Positions 58,510 to 64,000 of a stretch of DNA of 64,000 bases are shown here, in pieces. Below the pieces are notes generated by a model. That model saw only the letters and a list, made by a program, of their open reading frames with translations, did not search any database and had not been told where the DNA came from. The stretch comes from a bacterium. GTDB taxonomy: Bacteria; Sysuimicrobiota; Sysuimicrobiia; Sysuimicrobiales; Humicultoraceae. The position numbers and the translations under genes are program-made. Position 1 is the first letter of the stretch, and each line of letters opens with the position of its first letter. The stretch spans positions 1 through 64,000 of the forward strand of contig JAVHLI010000007.1 in assembly GCA_031082185.1 (NCBI GenBank), written 5' to 3'.

Positions 58510-59871
58510 CTACCTCCCCTGGTGAAGCGTGCTCTTCATCACGGGTCGCTTGCCCGATGGCTCGCGGGGGATGTGATCAACCGGCGTCACCCTCACGGCA
58601 ATCCCGCCTCCCAGCGCCGCCTGCAGGTGCCGGGCCAGCTCCTCCTGGCGATCCTCACCGCAGGCGCCCACTGGCACAACCGCGACCTTGAGCACCTTGG
58701 GATCATCCTGCCGGAACTGATACTCCCGCAGCAGGTTCCCATGTGCCAGCATGGCCCGTTGAAGAATCGTCGCTGGGATCCTGAGACCTGCGGCCGTCAC
58801 CACCCACTCCCAGACCCGGCCGTCCAGCTCGCCCAGAAGCGGTAGGGTCCTACCGCACGGGCACTTCTCTTCCCATGCCGCTGTACCCATGTCTCCGATC
58901 TCGTACCGTATGAACGGCATTGCGAGGTTGCGCAGGTCGGTGATGACCAACCGGCCCTTCTGAACCGGCGTCCCCTGCGCATCGCCCGGCTCCCCGCTCA
59001 CTACCTCCACGATGAACCCCTCGGTGTTCAGGTGCCACCGCCCAAGTTCACACGTCTGAGCAACCCCCCCTGAGAACTCCATCGCCCCGTAGCGCGAGAA
59101 GATGGGCGCACAAAAGGCCCGGGCTATCAACTGGCGGGTGTCGTCCCCCATCTGCTCCGCATGGTAGAAGATGCAGCGAGGGACGGTCCGTAGCGGCCTG
59201 CCAACCCGCAGCACCGCCTGGGCCAGCAGGTGTAGAAGGCTTGGGAACCCGTAGATCCATACGGGCGCCATCCGCTCAAGCACCTCGACGGTGGGCACCG
59301 GATCTCGCGCATAGAGAACCTCCAGTGGGAAGAAAGTGCTGCCGATCAGCCGGCTCCACCACGTCTCCTTCCTCCTCCCGAGTGGGTCCAGACGATGCGC
59401 CAGCCACAGCACAGGGGCCACTGCCGTCATGCCGGCCCACCCGAGCGCGTGCCACATCGTGGCCTGCTCGAACGGCGCGGTACGCCTGTCACGGGCGTGC
59501 TTCAGGGGCGCCGCGGCTGTCCCTGATGTCGTCTTGAACTGAAGGTCTTCCTTGCTCGCTCGCGTTGAGATCATGGCATCAAGGTGTACCTTGACGTCAC
59601 GCCTCCGCAGCACGGGCAGCAGCGGGAGGTCCCCGAGGCTCCGGATGTCACCGGGTGATACCCCTGCCTCGTCCATGACCCGCGTGTAATACGGAACCGT
59701 TGCGTATGCCCAGGCGATCAGGGCGCACAGCCGGGCTTCCTGCCGAGCGCGGAGCTCCATCGGGTCCGCCTGCTCGGCCCGCCTGAGCACGTCGAGCTCG
59801 CGCAACGCCTGGCGGCGGACCAGGCGCGATCCCACCGCAAAGAGACCGTGCATCAGGGCGGTGCGCAACAC
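58510..59871 (-). CDS. PaaK/CapK-like adenylate-forming enzyme, copy 3
   Basis: 453 residues. An ANL-superfamily core: IFSRYGAMEFSGGVAQTCE, GRLVITDLRNLAMPFIRYEI then GDMG, CPCGRTLPLLGELDGR, and the C-terminal catalytic-Lys region REPSGKRPVMKS. It resembles phenylacetate-CoA ligase and the CapK proteins of capsule loci, so it probably activates an acid for glycan modification. 4 bp from copy 2; ribosome binding site GGGGAGG lies inside the last codons of copy 2. Confidence 0.85.
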   Translation of the reverse strand: MLRTALMHGLFAVGSRLVRRQALRELDVLRRAEQADPMELRARQEARLCALIAWAYATVPYYTRVMDEAGVSPGDIRSLGDLPLLPVLRRRDVKVHLDAMISTRASKEDLQFKTTSGTAAAPLKHARDRRTAPFEQATMWHALGWAGMTAVAPVLWLAHRLDPLGRRKETWWSRLIGSTFFPLEVLYARDPVPTVEVLERMAPVWIYGFPSLLHLLAQAVLRVGRPLRTVPRCIFYHAEQMGDDTRQLIARAFCAPIFSRYGAMEFSGGVAQTCELGRWHLNTEGFIVEVVSGEPGDAQGTPVQKGRLVITDLRNLAMPFIRYEIGDMGTAAWEEKCPCGRTLPLLGELDGRVWEWVVTAAGLRIPATILQRAMLAHGNLLREYQFRQDDPKVLKVAVVPVGACGEDRQEELARHLQAALGGGIAVRVTPVDHIPREPSGKRPVMKSTLHQGR

Positions 59872-59875
59872 ACCG

Positions 59876-61237
59876 CTACCTCCCCTGGTGAAGCGTGCTC
59901 TTCATCACGGGCCGCTTGCCCGATGGCTCGCGGGGGATGTGATCAACCGGCGTCACACGCACGATGATCCCGCCTCCCAAAACTACCTCCAGGTGCCGGG
60001 CCAGCTCCTCCTGGCGGTCTTCGCCGTAGGCACCAACGGGCACAACCGCGACCTCCAGCACCTCGGGGCGGTCCTGCCGGAATTGATACTCCCACAGCAG
60101 GTCAATGTGCAGCCGCATGGCCCGTTGAAGAACAATCGCCGGAATCCTGAGACCTGCTGGGGTCACAACCCACTCCCAGATACGGCCTTCCATCTCGCCT
60201 AGAAGCGGCAGGATCCTCCCGCACCGGCACTTCTCTTCCCCTGCCGCCGTGCCCACGTCCCCGATCTCGTACCGTATGAATGGCGCTGCCAGGTTGCGCA
60301 GGTCGGTAATTACCAAGCGGCCGCTTGGGGCCTGCATCCCGTGCAGGTCGCCCGGCTCACCGGTAACGACCTCGACGACAAACCCTTCGGGGTTCAGGTG
60401 CCACCGCCCGTGCTCGCATGTCTGAGCGACCAGCCCGGACAACTCCGCCGCCCCGTAGCGCGAGAGGATGGGCACACCGAAGGCCCGGGCGATCAACTGA
60501 CGCGTGTCCTCGCCCATGTGCTCCGCTTGGTAGATAATACGGCGCGGGCGGGTTCGCAGCGGCCTGCCGGAGCGCAGAACCGCCTGGGCCAGCAGGTGCA
60601 GGAAGCTCGGGTACCCAAGGATCACCGCCGGCGCTATGCGCTCCAGTATCTCCACGACAGGAGCTGACTCCCGTGAATAGAGGGCCTCCAGCGGGGTGGA
60701 AGCGCCACCCACCATCCGGCCCCACCAGGTCACCTGTGAGGCCCCCACTGAGACACGGCCCAGCGTGAGCAGCAGATGAGCGTCTGCGGGCGTGACGCCC
60801 GCCCACCCCAAGGAGTGCCACCTGGTGGCCTGCTCGAACGGCACGGTGCGCCTGTCGCGGCAGAAGCCCAACGGCTCCGCGCTCGTTCCTGACGTCACAG
60901 TGGGCAGCAGATCTCTCTTCCTCGCCCGCTCAGACGTCAGGGCATCAAGGTGCATCTTGACGTCGCGCCGTCGCAGTATCGGCAGAAGAGGTAGATCGTC
61001 AATGCCCTGGATGTCGTCGGGCGACACCCCTGCCTGGTCCATGGCCCGGCGGTAGTAGGGGACCGTGTCGTAGGCCCAGCGGATCAGGGCGCGCAGCCGG
61101 ACCTCCTGCCGCACTCGGAGCTCCTTGGGATCGGCCCTCTCAGCCCACCTGAGGACGGCAAGCTCGCGCAACGCCTGCCGGCGGACCAGGCGCGAGCCCA
61201 CAGCAAAGAGACCGTGCATAAGGGCGGTGCGTAACAC
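59876..61237 (-). CDS. PaaK/CapK-like adenylate-forming enzyme, copy 2
   Basis: 453 residues, the same length as copy 3 and colinear with it from MLRTALMHGLFAVGSRLVRR onward. Motifs: ILSRYGAAELSGLVAQTCE, GRLVITDLRNLAAPFIRYEI, CRCGRILPLLGEMEGR, REPSGKRPVMKS. The most variable part is residues ~130-210, the likely substrate pocket. A clear tandem duplicate. Confidence 0.85.
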   Translation of the reverse strand: MLRTALMHGLFAVGSRLVRRQALRELAVLRWAERADPKELRVRQEVRLRALIRWAYDTVPYYRRAMDQAGVSPDDIQGIDDLPLLPILRRRDVKMHLDALTSERARKRDLLPTVTSGTSAEPLGFCRDRRTVPFEQATRWHSLGWAGVTPADAHLLLTLGRVSVGASQVTWWGRMVGGASTPLEALYSRESAPVVEILERIAPAVILGYPSFLHLLAQAVLRSGRPLRTRPRRIIYQAEHMGEDTRQLIARAFGVPILSRYGAAELSGLVAQTCEHGRWHLNPEGFVVEVVTGEPGDLHGMQAPSGRLVITDLRNLAAPFIRYEIGDVGTAAGEEKCRCGRILPLLGEMEGRIWEWVVTPAGLRIPAIVLQRAMRLHIDLLWEYQFRQDRPEVLEVAVVPVGAYGEDRQEELARHLEVVLGGGIIVRVTPVDHIPREPSGKRPVMKSTLHQGR

Positions 61238-61241
61238 ACCG

Positions 61242-62612
61242 CTACCTCCCCTGGTGGAGCGTGCTTTTCAGCAAGGGGCGCTTGCCTGACGGCTCACGAG
61301 GGATGTGCTCGACCGGTGTCACGCGCACGGTGGTCCCGCCTCCCAGGACTGCCTCTAGGTGCCTGGCCAGCTCCTCCTGGCGGTCCGCGCCATAGCCACC
61401 TGTCGGCACGACCACGACCTCCAGTACTTCAGGACGATCCTGCCGGAACTGGTACTCCCACAGCAGGTCGCCGTGCAACCTTGAGGTCTGACGTTGAAGG
61501 ACCGACGCCGGAATCCGAAGACCCGCAGCCGTCACAGCCCAATCCCAGTATCTGCCTTCCAACGCCCCCAGCACAGGAAAGGTTCTCCCGCACGGACACT
61601 TCACTTCACCTGCCGCCGCGCCAACATCGCCGATCTCGTACCGCAGGAAGGGCATAACGTGGTTGCGCAGGTCGGTGATGACCAGGCGACCGCGACGAGC
61701 CGGCATCCCCTGCCGGTCTCCTGGATCGCCCGTCACGACCTCGACGATTGCGCCTTCAGGGATCAGGTGCCACCGTCCGTCCCCACATGTCTGGGCGACC
61801 ATCCCCGAGAGCTCCCGCGCCCCGTAGCGTGAGAAGACCGACACTCCAAAAGCCCGTGCGAGCAGCTCGCGAGTATCCTCCTCCATCTGCTCTGCCTGGT
61901 AGAAGACGCAGCGAGGGCGTGCGCGCACCGGCCGCCCGGATCGCAGAACCGCCTGGGCCAGCAGGTGCAGGAGGCTGGGCATTCCCAGGATCGCCGCGGG
62001 CGCCACGCGTTCCAGCATCTCGATGACCTGGAGCGTCCGCCGTGCGTAGAGGATCTCCAGCGGCATCAAGGCGCTCCCGGTCAGCCTGTTCCACCATTTG
62101 ATGCGCAGGGTTCGAGGGCGGAGCCCGTCCAGCGTCAGCCTCAGCACAGGTGCCCAGGGCATGACACCGGCCCACTCCAGGGAATGCCACTGGGTGGCCC
62201 GCTCGAACGGCAGGGCGCGCCTGTCGAGGTACAATCTCATCGGCTCACCCATCGTGCCCCCAGTGATCTGGGGTAAGAGATGGCTCCGGCCAGCTCGCTC
62301 GGAAACCAGAGACCCGAGGTTCACCTTGATGTCGCGCCGCCGCAGTATCGGCAGAAGAGGTAGATCGTCAATGCCCTGGATGTCGCCGGGCGATACCCCC
62401 GCCCCGTCCATAGCCTGTCGGTAGTAGGGGACGGTGTCGTAGGCCCAGCGGACAAGGGCGCGGAGCCGCGCCTCCTGCCGCGCGCGCAGCTCCAGAGGGT
62501 CCGCCTTCTCGGCCCATCTGAGTACATCGAGTTCGCGCCTCGCCTGCCGGCGATCCAGGCGCGAGCCCAGCGCAAAGAAACCGTGCATCAGGGCGGTGCG
62601 CGCCGGTGTCAC
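61242..62612 (-). CDS. PaaK/CapK-like adenylate-forming enzyme, copy 1
   Basis: 456 residues from GTG 62612, which overlaps the flippase stop (GTGA) and aligns with the starts of the other copies (TALMHGFFALGSRL). Motifs: VFSRYGARELSGMVAQTCG, RLVITDLRNHVMPFLRYEIG, CPCGRTFPVLGALEGR, REPSGKRPLLKS. A longer frame to 62672 reads through the flippase gene. First of the three tandem copies. Confidence 0.85.
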   Translation of the reverse strand: MTPARTALMHGFFALGSRLDRRQARRELDVLRWAEKADPLELRARQEARLRALVRWAYDTVPYYRQAMDGAGVSPGDIQGIDDLPLLPILRRRDIKVNLGSLVSERAGRSHLLPQITGGTMGEPMRLYLDRRALPFERATQWHSLEWAGVMPWAPVLRLTLDGLRPRTLRIKWWNRLTGSALMPLEILYARRTLQVIEMLERVAPAAILGMPSLLHLLAQAVLRSGRPVRARPRCVFYQAEQMEEDTRELLARAFGVSVFSRYGARELSGMVAQTCGDGRWHLIPEGAIVEVVTGDPGDRQGMPARRGRLVITDLRNHVMPFLRYEIGDVGAAAGEVKCPCGRTFPVLGALEGRYWDWAVTAAGLRIPASVLQRQTSRLHGDLLWEYQFRQDRPEVLEVVVVPTGGYGADRQEELARHLEAVLGGGTTVRVTPVEHIPREPSGKRPLLKSTLHQGR

Positions 62613-63826
62613 CGCCGCACCAGGGGCACAAGCGCCACGCCGAACAGCGAATGCCAGATGCGCGCGGCGCACTTGGCCGCGGCCACGCCGATCACCCCAA
62701 ACCGCATCGTCAGTAGGGCAAGGCCCACGACCTCGACGGCAAAGGCAGTCGCGGCCAACCAGTGCTGCGCCCTGACGTGGCCGCGGGCTGCCAGGAATGA
62801 GTTTGCCTGGCTGCCCGGGAAGCCCAGCGCCACCGCGGCGACTAGAACCTGGGCTACAAGAACGCTATCGCGGTAGTGCGCGGTGAAGAGAGCGGGCACC
62901 AGCATCGGCATCGCGAGAACCATCGCCCCTCCAACCGCGACCGCGGTCGGGAAGCCGGCAATCAGACTGCGCCGCAGGAGGCGGCGCGCATCGTCATCGC
63001 GGGCCGCAGCCATGCGCGGCACCATCTGGAGATTGACCAGCGATGTGGCCTGCCTGAGGACCTCCCACCACACCATGCCGATGGAGAACACCGCCAGGCT
63101 GGCCGGCCCAAGGGCGGTTCCCACGACGAGGCCCGAGAGGTAGGTTTGGCCGGTCGAGACAAGATAGACCGGCGAGAGCCGGCGGCCGTACTGCACAGCC
63201 TCGGGGTCGGCCGCTGCATGAAAGGCCACGCCCCGCGCAGTCGCCCGGAGGAATGCAGCGTGGAGCAAGATCGTCGTCGCCAGCCAGGCGAGCGCGGCCG
63301 CCTCCAGCCGCCCATGCGCCAGGAGCACCAGGACCACTACCGGCACCGGCAGCGCCATGACCGCGCTCTGGAAGAGAGCATACCTCAGGTAATCCTGCCT
63401 GCCGCCGAGAAACGGCAGATAGAGCTCGAGCGTGGTCAGCATGGGAAAGCAGAGGGCGGCGATCGCCAGCGCGCGTCCCATGGCCGGTTGGCCCCAGGCG
63501 CCGAACACCATTGCCAGCACAAGCAGGATGCCGATCCCGATAGGCGACGCCCTGGCACGGGCGCGCATGCCCGCCCTGAGCACGCCGTCATACCCACGCG
63601 CACTGGCCCGCATGACAGCCACGGTCATTCCAGGCAGGGCGGTCAGCCCAACCATCCCAAGCAGCGCCATCGCGTATTTGTACTGCCCGTACACCTCCTG
63701 GGTTGAGAGGTGTGCAAACGCCATCCCCATGCCGAACCCGGCCAGCATGGAGACGCCCCTGCCGCCGGCCAGCAGCACGCTGTCCAGGGCAGGCCGCAGC
63801 CAGCCCTGGACACGACCCGGCTTCAC
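62609..63826 (-). CDS. Polysaccharide flippase (Wzx/MATE-like)
   Basis: 405 residues with about twelve hydrophobic segments (VSMLAGFGMGMAFAHLS, GMVGLTALPGMTVAVM, AAALAWLATTILLHAAFL, MVLAMPMLVPALF). Oligosaccharide-lipid exporter by family. GTG start overlaps the glycosyltransferase stop upstream (GTGA). Confidence 0.86.
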   Translation of the reverse strand: MKPGRVQGWLRPALDSVLLAGGRGVSMLAGFGMGMAFAHLSTQEVYGQYKYAMALLGMVGLTALPGMTVAVMRASARGYDGVLRAGMRARARASPIGIGILLVLAMVFGAWGQPAMGRALAIAALCFPMLTTLELYLPFLGGRQDYLRYALFQSAVMALPVPVVVLVLLAHGRLEAAALAWLATTILLHAAFLRATARGVAFHAAADPEAVQYGRRLSPVYLVSTGQTYLSGLVVGTALGPASLAVFSIGMVWWEVLRQATSLVNLQMVPRMAAARDDDARRLLRRSLIAGFPTAVAVGGAMVLAMPMLVPALFTAHYRDSVLVAQVLVAAVALGFPGSQANSFLAARGHVRAQHWLAATAFAVEVVGLALLTMRFGVIGVAAAKCAARIWHSLFGVALVPLVRR

Positions 63827-64000
63827 GCGGTCTCTTCCAGCAGACGGGAGTATATCCGAAGAACATCTGCGGCCATCCGCGACGCCGTGAAACGCTCGGC
63901 TACGCGCGAACGGCCGCCCGTGCCCATCCGCTCGGCGGTTGCGGGATCACGCAGCAGTGCCACGATCGCCCGACCGAAAGCATCGGGGGATTCTGGACCC
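63823..64000 (-). CDS. GT4-type glycosyltransferase, C-terminal end only
   Basis: Only the last 58 codons are in the window: PDAFGRAIVALLRDPATAER, MGTGGRSRVAERFTASRMAA, DVLRIYSRLLEETA. This is the characteristic tail of family 4 (GT-B) glycosyltransferases. Start outside the window. First visible gene of the operon. Confidence 0.75.
   Translation of the reverse strand, partial: GPESPDAFGRAIVALLRDPATAERMGTGGRSRVAERFTASRMAADVLRIYSRLLEETA

Noticed and set aside
58510-62612. Tandem repeat or CRISPR-like array
   Set aside because: The ~1.36-kb periodicity is three paralogous coding genes, not a short repeat array. No CRISPR repeats were seen anywhere in the window.

Overview
This is a high-GC (roughly 65-68%) bacterial chromosome segment, mostly coded on the minus strand in tightly packed operons joined by 4-bp ATGA/GTGA overlaps. 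Gene order such as alaS-ruvX-DUF1292-mltG-yqeG, rpsU-yqeY, a CIRCE-controlled groEL, MoxR/DUF58/transglutaminase and a type IV pilus operon suggests a Terrabacteria-type lineage (Bacillota, Armatimonadota or CSP1-3-like). The sequence alone does not fix the phylum. There is no rRNA, one tRNA (His), and no CRISPR array.

Layout. 1-3.8 kb: TgpA-like transglutaminase, DUF58 protein and MoxR ATPase. 3.8-8.0 kb: glycan genes (GT2-GtrA fusion, flippase, GT2) with a mazEF pair. 4.9-24.4 kb: an accessory region holding about sixteen toxin-antitoxin (TA) loci plus a GT39 glycosyltransferase. Seven pairs look intact (MazEF, AbiE, five PIN modules). In most others the antitoxin is intact and the toxin is deleted, frameshifted or interrupted. 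Within it, a 952-bp transposase-less element with near-perfect 23-bp terminal inverted repeats and an 8-bp target duplication has split a mazF gene. Its cargo is a PBECR/DUF4258-like small protein and a DUF2283 protein, itself a probable TA pair. Two differently decayed copies of an AAA/DUF4143 ATPase gene also lie here.

21.4-30.6 kb: type IV pilus operon read leftward: DnaB-like ATPase, MerR regulator, small protein, pilB, pilT, pilC, then two pilins flanking an O-antigen-ligase-type membrane protein. 30.7-41 kb: a c-di-GMP island. Three GEMM-I c-di-GMP riboswitch candidates precede a second TPR-MshEN-PilB ATPase, a sigma factor, and a three-gene cluster of uncharacterised proteins. Two roadblock/LC7 proteins, a lytic transglycosylase, a GGDEF protein with a degenerate active site and an HD-GYP phosphodiesterase complete it. 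A plausible reading is that c-di-GMP controls pilus assembly both through RNA aptamers and through the MshEN domains of the ATPases.

41-56.7 kb: housekeeping genes (yqeG, mltG, DUF1292, ruvX, alaS), a Dpp/Opp-type peptide transporter, class III aminotransferase, NUDIX hydrolase, yqeY and rpsU, then thiolase, a candidate small RNA behind a near-consensus promoter, DUF881, groEL and tRNA-His. 56.7-64 kb: a second glycan operon with a glycosyltransferase (cut by the window end), flippase, three tandem PaaK/CapK-like adenylating enzymes and an alpha/alpha-barrel protein.
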